Source of the DNA: a virus
Direction: 5' to 3' (one strand)
DNA length: 56,523 nt
IMG/VR virus record: IMGVR_UViG_3300047173_000133
Location: 1-56,523 of that record
The position numbers and the translations under genes were made by a program. Positions 23,647 through 33,700 of this stretch are shown here, in pieces (positions within the stretch are counted from its first letter, which is position 1; each line of letters begins with the position of its first letter). Below the pieces are notes generated by a model. That model ran no database searches, was not told the DNA's origin, and saw nothing but the letters and a program-made list of their open reading frames with translations.

Positions 23647-24687
23647 TCAATGCCCTCTCAATTGTAACCTAAACATTTGACCAAAATCCTCAGCCCCAAC
23701 CCGACGGAAAAGCGAGGCCATCTTCGGGTCCCGAGCCCTGAACGCAACCTCATCAACGCCCCTCTGACGGAGGAAGTCTAGGCTCGCCCGCTGCATCCGA
23801 AGTCCAAGCCCATGAAAATCCTTGGAAGCAAAAAACGTCGTCTGCAACGCGCAAACTCCATTGCGATCATCCATCGACGGCGTTATCACCGTCACCATAT
23901 ACCCAAACATCCGGCCATTGGCTCGGGCGGTGACGACTTGGAGCTGCCCCGCAGCGTCCAACCGCCGCAGCAACGGAATGTTTTTCCTAAGATAGTCATC
24001 GGGATGTTGATCTGTCTGAACCAAATGTTCGTTGAAAAGCAACACCCCATCGGCCCAAGCCGCCTCAAACGGCTCGGTCTGAATGGTCAGGCCCTCAAAC
24101 GCTCGGACCTTCGCCATCAACCTTGCAAAAGTCTGCTGCGTTGCCTGGTCGGCCAGCTTTTCCAATTGGGGTCTGAAAGCCCGACAATACCTTAGCTGGG
24201 CCTTCAAATTGATCTGGATGTTTTCCTCGGCCAAACCCGCCCACCGCCCACTCTGATGCTCATAGGGTAAACAAAACTGAAATAACTTTGCGCAAGTGAT
24301 TTCTTGACTCAAATCCTTATAATCCACCACCATCACCCCTGGCAGACGCTTCTCCACCTGATCCAACTTCCGGTTAAGCTTGGTCAAGTGTTCCTCGACT
24401 TGGCGGCCACCCACTCCCCAAAGCCTAAGACTCTGAACTACCTCGGCCATCGGGCGCCTCACGGTAACAATCTTTGCCTGGGGCATGAACTTTAGGATCA
24501 GCCGCCACCACGGCGCAGCGTTGGTTTCCACCGTCCCGACTTTGCCCTGACTAAGCCAAGTCCGGATATCCCCCAAGCTCCGCATGTATTGCAGCTCGTC
24601 ATGTCCGCAAATCCAATCCCCATAAGTCAAAAACCTACTCAGCCAAGCCGTCCGGCTGCGGGGCAGTGCCAAAATTAAAAATCCCAT
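23647..24687 (-). CDS. sulfotransferase-like domain fused to a GNAT acetyltransferase
   Basis: A 346-residue fusion. The N-terminus FLILALPRSRTAWLSRFL is the 5'-phosphosulfate-binding loop pattern of sulfotransferases; AKIVTVRRPMAEVVQSL resembles their 3'-phosphate motif (R with following helix). From about residue 205 a GNAT domain follows: YMVTVITP strand, FFASKDFHGLGLRM as the acetyl-CoA loop, and a C-terminal strand pair (VAFRARDPKMASLFRRVG). It could modify phage or host molecules, or be a virion-associated enzyme. It sits one base from the gp14-like gene and is followed upstream by another GNAT. Catalytic competence of either half is not proven. Confidence 0.65.
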   Translation of the reverse strand: MGFLILALPRSRTAWLSRFLTYGDWICGHDELQYMRSLGDIRTWLSQGKVGTVETNAAPWWRLILKFMPQAKIVTVRRPMAEVVQSLRLWGVGGRQVEEHLTKLNRKLDQVEKRLPGVMVVDYKDLSQEITCAKLFQFCLPYEHQSGRWAGLAEENIQINLKAQLRYCRAFRPQLEKLADQATQQTFARLMAKVRAFEGLTIQTEPFEAAWADGVLLFNEHLVQTDQHPDDYLRKNIPLLRRLDAAGQLQVVTARANGRMFGYMVTVITPSMDDRNGVCALQTTFFASKDFHGLGLRMQRASLDFLRQRGVDEVAFRARDPKMASLFRRVGAEDFGQMFRLQLRGH

Positions 24688-24696
24688 CTCCCCTTC

Positions 24697-25131
24697 TCAC
24701 CTCTCCATCGCATACATCAAAAAATCATCCTCTGTCACGCCCACAAAGTCAAATCCCAGAAACTCGGCAAACCGCCGTCCCACCTCATCGTCAAGGGGAA
24801 TGAAGGTCGTCAGGCGGACCTTCATTATCAAAATCTCTTCCAACTGACGCCGGGCCTCCCTAACAATGGCCCTACGAAACTTCAGGGCCTCCTCCGTAAA
24901 GGCCAGCCACACAAGCCCCTCGGACGCCAACAGGCTCCCAGTGACTCCGCCCACCGCCGCCAATCTCCCGTTAATCTTCCAAGCCTTACGGAAACTCGAC
25001 TGCTCATAATAAGCCCTAAGATTTTGGCGGATGGACCTTTCTCTGGCCACCCTCACATGGGACAGCCGGAGGTTATGGGCCATCTGCCCCAAATGATGAG
25101 CCTTGAGTTCACAAAGCTCCCCGTCCTTCAT
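24697..25131 (-). CDS. GNAT-like acetyltransferase, 144 aa
   Basis: A small protein with N-terminal KDGELCELKAHHLGQMAHNL, a strand AAVGGVTGSLLASEGLVWLA, a helix LKFRRAIVREARRQLEEI and a C-terminal EFLGFDFVGVTEDDFLMY. This is the compact GNAT-like fold frequently found before the tail tubular gene in podoviruses (place of T7 gp13). The acetyl-CoA loop is poorly preserved, so it may be structural. Start overlaps the tail tubular B stop by four bases. Confidence 0.6.
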   Translation of the reverse strand: MKDGELCELKAHHLGQMAHNLRLSHVRVARERSIRQNLRAYYEQSSFRKAWKINGRLAAVGGVTGSLLASEGLVWLAFTEEALKFRRAIVREARRQLEEILIMKVRLTTFIPLDDEVGRRFAEFLGFDFVGVTEDDFLMYAMER

Positions 25132-28100
25132 CGTGACCTCACTGGCGGCGGGCTTTGGGCATGGGTCGGTCCCGGAGGTTGTGGGATATCGCCGGGCGAG
25201 AACTCGGGAATCAGGGCCAAAACTTGCATCGGCAATGGCTGAAGCTGCTGGAGAGCCACTTGGCCCTTAGTATCAAATCCTCCCTGCACCGGAATCCTTA
25301 CGTCGCCCGTATACAATGGGTAAACCGTCGATCCAAATGGCGGGACACTCTTAACGGTCAGCGGCTCCATGGATTGCCACAGAGTTTGGATTTGGGCCGG
25401 TGATTGAATACTTCCATCCGGCTGGTTGCTACCAATGGTCATCCCCACACCCGAGGCTTCTACCCTCGCCGTCACCGCCGCGATCTTCTTCCTCTGACCT
25501 TGGACGGTGGGATTGCCCCCATCCAAATACAAACTCTGAAGCTGAACCTGATATCCCAACCCGAGGATCACCTGCGTCGCCGGAATATCCAACGTAACCG
25601 TCCCTGCGGGCGAGACAACCCGCGGCGTCACAATGGCCCCATCGGCCACACCCGTTACCTCCGCCCCAATCAAATGGTTGAGTCCTGCCACCGTCTGAGT
25701 CGGCACAGTCAAAGTCCAAGTCCCAAACGGTGCCGGAATTGCCATCGTGCCATTAGGATAAATATCGGTGATCGGCCTAGTAATGTTGGCCACCACCTCC
25801 GTAGGTCCAATATACTGGGTTATGGTGGCAATCCCTCCGCCAGACCTAATCACATTCCCCACACTGGCCAGCGAAAACACCGGACTCGACGTGGTAAACG
25901 TGGCGGAATTGTCTAGGGTCAACGTAGCGTTTGCGCCCGAGCCTGTTCCCAAGGGATCAAAAATTACCAACGTCGGCGAAATATAACCCGCTCCCCCACT
26001 AATGATAAAGAAATTAATAATAACCCCGTCGAAAATATTCAAACCCACCGTTGCCCCGACACCAGGGCCTTGTCCATTGTCATCAACGACCGTGACCGTG
26101 GTTCCATACGAGTACTCTGTCCCACCAACAAATCCCGTAAACCCACTCACCGCTCCCAACCCTGTCGGCGTATTAACCGTGAGGATTGCCGCCGGCGTAG
26201 GTTGGGGAAGGGCCACCCCGGCGTCCACACACCAACAATCGTCAATGTCCTCCCAAATCCTATTATCCATCCGCTCGATCATATAACTCGGGACTCCCCC
26301 TGCAAACCTCTCCACACACAAATACAGGGCATCCACCGGTGGCTCTGTCACCGCACAAACACTCAAGAACAATCCGTTGGTATCGTGGCGGGTCCAACCT
26401 TGGATGTCCTGTTGCTTTAGAAAGGTCAAAGCTAACATCGTGCCGTCATCCCTAACAGCCCAAATAATCTTAAACGGTTCCTCCGTCCAAGCCCATTCAA
26501 TGATCTGAAATCCCGTAAACAAATGCGATGACAAAATAGTAATGTCGGACCCATAATACTGGTTCTGAAAAATTTGATATTCAAAATATCTAACAATCGA
26601 GCCTTTGGCCTGGACATACAAAATGCTCAGGTCGATTTTGATTGGCGGCACATTCGGCGAACACCCATTATAAGCCTGAGGTTGGGCCTGTTGATTACCG
26701 GGGGTCAACGGCTGGGGATTTAGGCTACTCCCTCCCACGCCCGTAAGCTGCCAAGCGGCCAAGCCCGTAAGGACCACCAACCCGCCCGGCATATTCACCA
26801 TATACTGAATCCCATTGACCTGCACCGCCCACGGCGTACCCGTGATACTGTCATCAGGCAGGGTCGGAATCCGCTTGTCGAAGTTATTATAAAGTCCGGG
26901 CTTCGACATCCAATAAGTGTCGGGGTCGTTGGGGCTGGCGGCGTAAACCTGGCGCTCCTGAAAATACGCCGGGACACTCGGATACGTCCCCGTAAGAGGC
27001 CCGATATTCGGCGTAGCTATGGCGCCTGCACCTCCCGTAATATGCACCGTATCCCCAAGCTGGTAGTTCTGCCCCGATTGAATAACAATAATACTCACCA
27101 AGCCGCCCCGGATCACCACCGGCTGAAGAACCGCCCCAGTTCCCGTGGCCGAGACCATCGTCGCCGTCACAGTGGCCTGGTTAAAGCCCGCTCCGGGCGC
27201 GCTCATCAAAATGCTAATCACCGGCCCTGGCGAGAACGGGTCCTCATGCACGGGAGGGACAATGCTATAATCCGCCACTATTCCTGAGTCGCTAAAGGCC
27301 GTCCCATACACCGTCCCCACAAACCCGAACAGCGACCCAATCGGCACAGCCGCAGCAGTAGGATCGATCCCCGGATATAGAGCTGGTTGAGCCCTATAAA
27401 CATTGTATGTCCCTGCTCCCACCACGGGCTGCCATGTCACCGTAAGGGTATTTTGGACAATCGCTGGGTTGGCCGTGTTGTTCAAATCCAACACCGCCGA
27501 GGCAATACTCTCATCCCCGGTCAGGGCATCGACCGCGGTCACTTGGTAACTAAAGGCCCAGAGCTGCGTAGACCCGGCACCAAAGCTCGCCCCATTCAAT
27601 CCGCCCGGCGCTGCCATCGTAGACTCAAACACCGGCGGCGAGATCGTCCAATTGTCATCCGCTAGACGAATGAGGTTCTGCTGCACATAAGACGTACCAG
27701 TAATCTGATTCCAACAGCAAATGGTCATCACATCGGCCGACTGATTGAACTTCAACCACCGGACATCAACCTCAGCCCAAGGCGTTACCAGAGTATAGAT
27801 CCTCGCCGCGGTAGCCCCGCCAGTGTAAATGCCAAAATTAGTAGAGTCAGTCGGAATCTGGAACACGCTTTGGGCGGTGAATTGGGTAGGAGTGGCAGCA
27901 ATAACCACATAAGTCTGCTCATTGACTTGGGGCATCCCGGCAGCCCCAGAAATAAAAATCCAATCCCCAGGCGCATAATTATTCACCACCGTGACAACCA
28001 TAGGGTCTGCCCGACTAATGTTGCTAATGTTGAGGGGAGCTTCGGTGACATAATTCCCATTAAGCACAACTCGCATGTAGAAGTTGCCGAACTCCAGCCC

Positions 28101-28340
28101 CAGCCCCTGAAGAATCGAGAACTGGAACGGAATGAGTCTCGGAGGCACTGTTCTCCCCGTCTGCTTGCTATAGCCGGCGAAGGCAGTCCCGGCCCTTGAA
28201 TAGGCCCCGCCCCTATAAGACACAAACAGATTTCTGACAGTCGATCCACCGATATGGAACTTCGCTATATCGACCCGTCCATAAAGGCTCGGCGTTAGCT
28301 CTCCCGCGGCAAAAGCAGTGTCAATTAGAGGCAAAGACAT
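25128..28340 (-). CDS. tail tubular protein B (nozzle)
   Basis: A 1070-residue virion protein in the place of T7 gp12. The N-terminus (MSLPLIDTAFAAGELTPSLY then GRVDIAKFHIGG and NLFVSYRGGAYSRAGTAF) is the standard beginning of podovirus nozzle proteins, with the G-E-L-P-L-x-G-R type motif. The body is beta-rich with GT-rich repeats between 340 and 500 and again around 750-830, suggesting insertion domains. It follows the tail tubular A-like protein with a TAATG overlap. Confidence 0.82.
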   Translation of the reverse strand: MSLPLIDTAFAAGELTPSLYGRVDIAKFHIGGSTVRNLFVSYRGGAYSRAGTAFAGYSKQTGRTVPPRLIPFQFSILQGLGLEFGNFYMRVVLNGNYVTEAPLNISNISRADPMVVTVVNNYAPGDWIFISGAAGMPQVNEQTYVVIAATPTQFTAQSVFQIPTDSTNFGIYTGGATAARIYTLVTPWAEVDVRWLKFNQSADVMTICCWNQITGTSYVQQNLIRLADDNWTISPPVFESTMAAPGGLNGASFGAGSTQLWAFSYQVTAVDALTGDESIASAVLDLNNTANPAIVQNTLTVTWQPVVGAGTYNVYRAQPALYPGIDPTAAAVPIGSLFGFVGTVYGTAFSDSGIVADYSIVPPVHEDPFSPGPVISILMSAPGAGFNQATVTATMVSATGTGAVLQPVVIRGGLVSIIVIQSGQNYQLGDTVHITGGAGAIATPNIGPLTGTYPSVPAYFQERQVYAASPNDPDTYWMSKPGLYNNFDKRIPTLPDDSITGTPWAVQVNGIQYMVNMPGGLVVLTGLAAWQLTGVGGSSLNPQPLTPGNQQAQPQAYNGCSPNVPPIKIDLSILYVQAKGSIVRYFEYQIFQNQYYGSDITILSSHLFTGFQIIEWAWTEEPFKIIWAVRDDGTMLALTFLKQQDIQGWTRHDTNGLFLSVCAVTEPPVDALYLCVERFAGGVPSYMIERMDNRIWEDIDDCWCVDAGVALPQPTPAAILTVNTPTGLGAVSGFTGFVGGTEYSYGTTVTVVDDNGQGPGVGATVGLNIFDGVIINFFIISGGAGYISPTLVIFDPLGTGSGANATLTLDNSATFTTSSPVFSLASVGNVIRSGGGIATITQYIGPTEVVANITRPITDIYPNGTMAIPAPFGTWTLTVPTQTVAGLNHLIGAEVTGVADGAIVTPRVVSPAGTVTLDIPATQVILGLGYQVQLQSLYLDGGNPTVQGQRKKIAAVTARVEASGVGMTIGSNQPDGSIQSPAQIQTLWQSMEPLTVKSVPPFGSTVYPLYTGDVRIPVQGGFDTKGQVALQQLQPLPMQVLALIPEFSPGDIPQPPGPTHAQSPPPVRSR

Positions 28341-29269
28341 TAAAAGCTACTTCCATCACTAAAGCCCACGGAATCCCACCCGCCAAATCCGCCACCCCCA
28401 TAACCACCCCAACCACCGCCCAAATTCTCGCCCTCGTTTCCCCATCCGCCACCGCGTCCCCTATTCCTAATCCAATCGGGCAAATGATCAGTCGAGACTT
28501 TGCCCTCATTACCATTAGTAATCCGAGCCTGTTCCAGTTTCGCCTTGACCGCGGCGACCAACTGAGAGCGGACCTGAAGGCCGAACTTCTTATCCCTCGC
28601 CAACGGCAACGCCACCTCACTAGCAATATAACTGACGACGGCGGCCCTAAACAACGAGTCCCACATATTAATATAGGGCATGTACATTGTATAGACGCAA
28701 AAAGCATTTTTGACATTAGTCAAAATCACCGTCCGCCCCGATGGACTCGAATAAGGAATCTCCCACCACTGAGAATCGGCCTGATTAGTGTCAGCAGGAT
28801 AATTATGGTCCACCGTCACTAAGAACGGAGCCGGAACCATACGGATGAAGGCTTGGGGCGAAACTCCCTGTCCGCCCGTCGTCAGGGGCGTATTCGGCGT
28901 AGTATAGTTGGTCAACGACAGAGGAGGCAGCCCAGTTCCCGGAATCCCCTCACCCGACTCACAATTATTCCACGGCACATATCTGACCTTCAGACAATCC
29001 ACCGGATAACTATACTCATAAATAAACGGTTGAGGAACGACGGTCCCAACATTGGCCGTCTGCCCCGTGGCATCCGCCAGCAAATTCATCGGGGCCTGCT
29101 GGCGGGCGAAATCCCAATGGGCACCTCGCTGGAGTTGCCGAACGCACTCATTGTAGGCCCTCAAGCAAACCTTTGCCTCCCTCGTCCCTTCCTCAATATC
29201 TCCAATAATCAAATCAATCCCCGCAGCATCAAGGGCCTGATTCACTACGTCCGCAGGAAGATTCGCCAT
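28340..29269 (-). CDS. tail tubular protein A-like protein, paralogue 1
   Basis: A 309-residue protein of the T7 gp11 or P22 gp4 kind: VNQALDAAGIDLIIGDIEEG, a helix REAKVCLRAYNECVRQLQR, HWDFARQQAPM, then PFIYEYSYPVDCLKVRYV and a helical C-terminus. The Gly-rich end (GGGWGGYGGGGFGGW) is unusual. The frame is open into the palindromic element at 29335, but ATG 29269 follows GGAGG and begins the family sequence, so I start there. Two shorter paralogues lie upstream at 29515 and 30147. Confidence 0.75.
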   Translation of the reverse strand: MANLPADVVNQALDAAGIDLIIGDIEEGTREAKVCLRAYNECVRQLQRGAHWDFARQQAPMNLLADATGQTANVGTVVPQPFIYEYSYPVDCLKVRYVPWNNCESGEGIPGTGLPPLSLTNYTTPNTPLTTGGQGVSPQAFIRMVPAPFLVTVDHNYPADTNQADSQWWEIPYSSPSGRTVILTNVKNAFCVYTMYMPYINMWDSLFRAAVVSYIASEVALPLARDKKFGLQVRSQLVAAVKAKLEQARITNGNEGKVSTDHLPDWIRNRGRGGGWGNEGENLGGGWGGYGGGGFGGWDSVGFSDGSSF

Positions 29270-29287
29270 CGTCTTAGCCTCCGCTCT

Positions 29288-29474
29288 TTGCTTTGCCCTT
29301 GGGGGTGGTGTCTCCCCAAAATCCTCGGGGAGCATACACTCTCGGACATTGCTCCGTCAAGACCTATCGAGAGGACCTCGCAAGCTCGGTCCTCTCGATA
29401 GGTCTTGACCTCACATGTCCGAGAGTGTATGTCCCCTCGGCATTTTGGGTCACACCACCCCAAAGGGCAAGCAA
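29288..29474. repeat. palindromic element copy 3
   Basis: A 187-base copy, same orientation, length and outer ends (GGGGGTGGTGT) as copy 1. Its private stem is GACCTATCGAGAGGAC with exact complement GTCCTCTCGATAGGTC around CTCGCAAGCTCG. It separates two tail tubular A-like genes and ends 19 bases before the ATG at 29269. Confidence 0.9.
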
Positions 29475-29514
29475 GAATCCTTTGGCATAACCCCGCCGCC
29501 CTCTCGCCATCGCC

Positions 29515-30144
29515 TCAGCCCCTCATCCTTGCAGCCATTTCCTCGTCCATGCTCTTCTCCTGAACCTGTTCCTTCTCACTAGTATCGCCAGCCTGGTCAA
29601 TCTTCGCAATTCCGGGCGCGATTTTTTCGGCCAACGCATTGACCATGGCCTGAATAAACAAGCTGTCCCACTGAGTCATGTCCGTCACCTGCCCACTATA
29701 GACAAACAACGCATTGGGCACGTTGCAAAGGATGACCTTAACGGGCGGGGTCAGCGCCTCATCATTCGCAATGTCAAAGATATTGGACGATGGCGAGAAG
29801 TTTGGTATCCAAACCGCCGACGACTTTATCGCCCTCAGCTTGATGCAGTCTCCCGGATACGTATATTCGTAGATCCAAGGCGGGGCTGGATAGGCGGGGG
29901 TCCAAGGTTGGGCGGGCGTGTAGCCATTTAGCGGCGCCTGCTTTAGCAAGATAGCAAGGGCGTTCCGTTCACTAAACCCCCAATCATACATGCGAAGCAA
30001 TTCATCCCGAGTCTGCGCATAATACTCCAGACACAACCTACTCTGTCGGCTGCCCTCAAAAATATCACCAATCCGGCGGGGAAACCCAATCCGTCCCAAC
30101 GCCTCATTGCAAATGTCTTCGACATTTGTCACCACGGAGGACAT
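29515..30144 (-). CDS. tail tubular protein A-like protein, paralogue 2
   Basis: A 209-residue protein with the same plan as the gene at 28340: NEALGRIGFPRRIGDIFEGS, RQSRLCLEYYAQTRDELLRM, YDWGFSERNALAI, then PWIYEYTYPGDCIKLRAI, CNVPNALFVYSGQV, WDSLFIQAMVNALAEKIA. This is the recurring layout of adaptors that join portal and nozzle. Its ATG has only a weak ribosome site upstream and follows the third paralogue by two bases. Confidence 0.78.
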   Translation of the reverse strand: MSSVVTNVEDICNEALGRIGFPRRIGDIFEGSRQSRLCLEYYAQTRDELLRMYDWGFSERNALAILLKQAPLNGYTPAQPWTPAYPAPPWIYEYTYPGDCIKLRAIKSSAVWIPNFSPSSNIFDIANDEALTPPVKVILCNVPNALFVYSGQVTDMTQWDSLFIQAMVNALAEKIAPGIAKIDQAGDTSEKEQVQEKSMDEEMAARMRG

Positions 30145-30146
30145 TT

Positions 30147-30716
30147 TTAGCTATCCCTTCCTTCACCGAGCTGCTCAAACACCTGCTCCGACCCGAGTAG
30201 ATCCCTCGCCGTGTCCAACCGGCCGCTGATCGCCACCGCCAGTTCCGAGGCCAAAAGCCTGACCACGGACTCTCTAAACAATGGGTCCCAAAGAGCTTCG
30301 CTCGGCGTGTTGGAAAACACCGCCTGCGCATTGACCAAATTAGTCCAAATGACCTTGGCCTGGGCTGCCCCCACCGCCACATTTCCCACCGCCCAATTCA
30401 CTGGCAGCGGATTATTGATATCGAGGATGGTCTCGGGCATTACCTGCCGGACCTGAATACCATTCGTCGGATACAGATATTCGTAGAGATACGGTACTGG
30501 CGCCACGTTCCCGCTCAACACCAATATCGCCGTCTTGCGAGAAAAGTCCCATCCAAACTGCCGACCCACCGTCTGCACAGACGGCGTGTAGAGATTTTGG
30601 AGGGCTATTCCGGCGGTGGAGTTGTCAAACGTCGGAGCTACCCCAGTCACCAACGGCTGATTCGCTCCAATCAATTGAATCGCTTGATTGGCAATGTCAT
30701 TAGAGGTCACGGCCAT
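30147..30716 (-). CDS. tail tubular protein A-like protein, paralogue 3
   Basis: A 189-residue protein: IANQAIQLIGANQPLV, TVGRQFGWDFSRKTAILV, YLYEYLYPTNGIQVRQVM, LVNAQAVFSNTPSEALWDPL and FRESVVRLLASELAVAI match the plan of its two neighbours. The longer frame to 30755 is rejected in favour of ATG 30716, which has GGGAGGGAGAG upstream. The N-terminal conserved region is more diverged (no IGDI), so it may serve a different ring of the connector. Confidence 0.7.
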   Translation of the reverse strand: MAVTSNDIANQAIQLIGANQPLVTGVAPTFDNSTAGIALQNLYTPSVQTVGRQFGWDFSRKTAILVLSGNVAPVPYLYEYLYPTNGIQVRQVMPETILDINNPLPVNWAVGNVAVGAAQAKVIWTNLVNAQAVFSNTPSEALWDPLFRESVVRLLASELAVAISGRLDTARDLLGSEQVFEQLGEGRDS

Positions 30717-30732
30717 CGGAACTCTCCCTCCC

Positions 30733-33700
30733 TCAACAATGGGTAACAATGCCATTAGTCACGGCGAAGCTCGTCGTAGGCAACCCCGAACAATTCACCC
30801 CGGCCACTCCAGAGCTACTCGGTCCCACAAAATAAGCCCTAGAGTAAACCGCCGCCCATGGGGAACCAATCGACCCATCCGTCAAGTATGTTAGGTTAGG
30901 AATCGGACTTGAATTTAGGTTAATCGAGGTATCACTGGCAGAGCCAAAAACCAGTGTCGTGCCGCTCTGCCCTAGCATGGCATAAGCACTTGTCTGGCTG
31001 ACATAAGTGTTACTGTAAACTGCACCCCCACTCGCCGTCTCTAGATTAGCGGCTGTTACCGCGCCAGTGAAAACCGGACTTGAAGTAATACTCACTACCG
31101 GCGCCCCAGTCGTCGGAGACACGATGACGTTGCCACTCCCCGTGACCGACGTTACCCCGCCTCCACCCGCACCGCAAGGCGCTCCCGTCCCAACCAACAC
31201 CCCACTAGGGTTAGCTTCAACGCACTGGAGCGCTCCGGAAGTTAGGTTCGTCGTCAAATTCCCATTCATCACCAAAGACGTAATATAGGCATTGGCAAAA
31301 TATTCCGCCGACGTTCCCAAACTATTTCCATAAATTATATTCCAAGGATCACCAGCAGCCCCGAGATTGTAGGTACTCGCGGAAACGGGCTGAAAGCTAT
31401 TATAACCCACAATCGGCGATGCGGCGTTGCCTAAAAGCGTTCCTCCACCCGTCCCACTAAACCCAATCAACTCATGAGAGTTGTTATCGTAGAGGTTGAT
31501 TCCGGCCACCACCCCCGCATTACCAAGGGTCATAGTCACAGGCCCCGAGGAGGCACTAAGCCCGATGTTAGCATTGGTCGAGGTCAGGGTCGTCACCCCC
31601 GTACCTTCGTTGAGATTAGGAACTCCTCGGACATTAAGAATGTAGGCTGTCCCGGCGTTGATCTGATAGGTCTGGGACCCAGCCGCCCAAGCCCCTCGGG
31701 CAGATCCTCCCTCCCACGTTATTGTGGGGGCGGAGACACCTCCCGTCGCCAAAAACAATGTCGCCTGGGCGCCAGCGGCGGCAGCGCCGATGTCCATGTT
31801 GACAAACTTCCACCCGTAAGCCACATCATTGGTGGAAATAGCATCGACCCCGTAAATCACCCCGTCCATATCTACATTGGTAAACTTCCCATATCCCGCG
31901 ATAAACGTAGGCCCTACGGAGTAGCTAGAGTCTGCAAACACAATCCCGTCGAACTTAGCTCCAATAGCAATATTTGAGCCAAAGAACGAGTCCATCCGCC
32001 CGAAGTGCATTCCCACTCCATTCGCCATGACCCAAGTGTCAATAGTATTAGGCACCGTCCCCGGCGTGAGATAGGTATCGTAAAACTGTCCCATAGACAC
32101 ATTATTGACGTAAACATTGTCCGCCGGCCCGTCAATCAACATCCCTGCGGAGAACGAGCCAATCTTCATGTCCTCGACCACCACCCGCCCAGTGAACAAA
32201 TTCAATCCCACATAAGCATTGACCAAGGTGATCCGTCGGATGGCCGACGTTGTAGCTGAGTAAATCATCGCTGGCTCGACGATCGGCGTAGTGCCCGTGG
32301 GCGCGGTCTGATTGGGATCGTAGATCACCACGTCGGAAATGCCCGAATTAATGCCCGTGAGATTGACGAAGCCATTAGCCCCATAAGTATTGACTAAGAG
32401 CGTCGGAGCAGCCACCGTCGTCGCCGGATTTGTCCCCGCGTCAAATGGCCCCGTGACTTGGCCACTAACCATGACGTAATTCGGCACGCTAAACGTGTTC
32501 AACAAAAACGCCCCATTGGGGATCAGCACCGTGCCTCCGCCCGAGGCGCTTACCGCTGCCATAGCCGCATTGAGTGTGGCCGTGTTCGTCGCGGCGGACC
32601 CCAACGTAGTAAAGGCCCCGTATTGAGTGACCGAGACGCTAAAGCTATTATTGAACCCAGGTACGCTAGACGAGTTCGTGACCAACATCCCCGCCACGTC
32701 GGGCGCTACAGTCGCCGGTACTCCAGAGGCGTTCCATCCCGCAAGGCCATTGGCCAAAGGACCAATCCCGCCCAACGACCCACCCGAGTTAATTTGGATC
32801 GAGTTCGGCAAACCTCCAGCCGCCGCCGTTCCCGACGGATAACAATTGGCCCCAATGTTCTCAATCACCGACCCTGAGGCTGTGGTACAAAGCGAGTCTA
32901 CAATGACACCAGAGGTAGCCAACCCCGAGAACGTCACATTGGACGTGGCTAGGAGGGTGGTGAACACGGGCGAAGCCCCCGCTCCATTGGCCGCCGCCGT
33001 CACCAGCCCCTTAGAATTGACGGTGATATTGGCGAAGGTGTAGGACCCAGGCGTCAGATTGACATTATCAAGGGTCAAAATCCCCAAATCACTCATCGTA
33101 GCATCACCCGACATCGCCACGGGCGTAGCCACTGCCAACGGATTTCCAACCCAAAAATACCCATCGGCCAACGTCGGCAACCCACTTCCAGTGCCCGAGG
33201 CCGCATAGGTCAGGCGCCCATCAATCCCCACAGTCAAACTGGTGTTGGTGTAGGTCCCGGCGATGACCCCCGAGTTAGCAATCCCCGCCGAGGTCACTTG
33301 GGCAAACACCGGAGGAAGTCCAGAGCCCTGACTAACCAAAGGATAGCCAATAATTCCTGGTCCCGTGCCGCCCAACACTCCACCCGCGTTATACTGGGTC
33401 GAATACAAGGCTCCACTGGGCACTCCGCCCGCCGTGCTCCACACTCCATCCGCCCGGAGGAAATCCGCTATCCCGCCCGGCGAGATTGGCACTGCCCCAG
33501 AAGCCACCGTCGAAAACACATTCACCAATGATGTGAGTTGGATTTGGCTCAACGGCAACGGGACAGCGCTGCCCACTCCGGCATTGCCCACGACCGTATC
33601 CCCAGGAATAGGTTCTAGGCCCGACACCGGAATATTACAACTCGACCCAAGAGCGCAGAATTGCCCGGCCACAGTAGTATAATCAATCGAGAGGTAGTTG

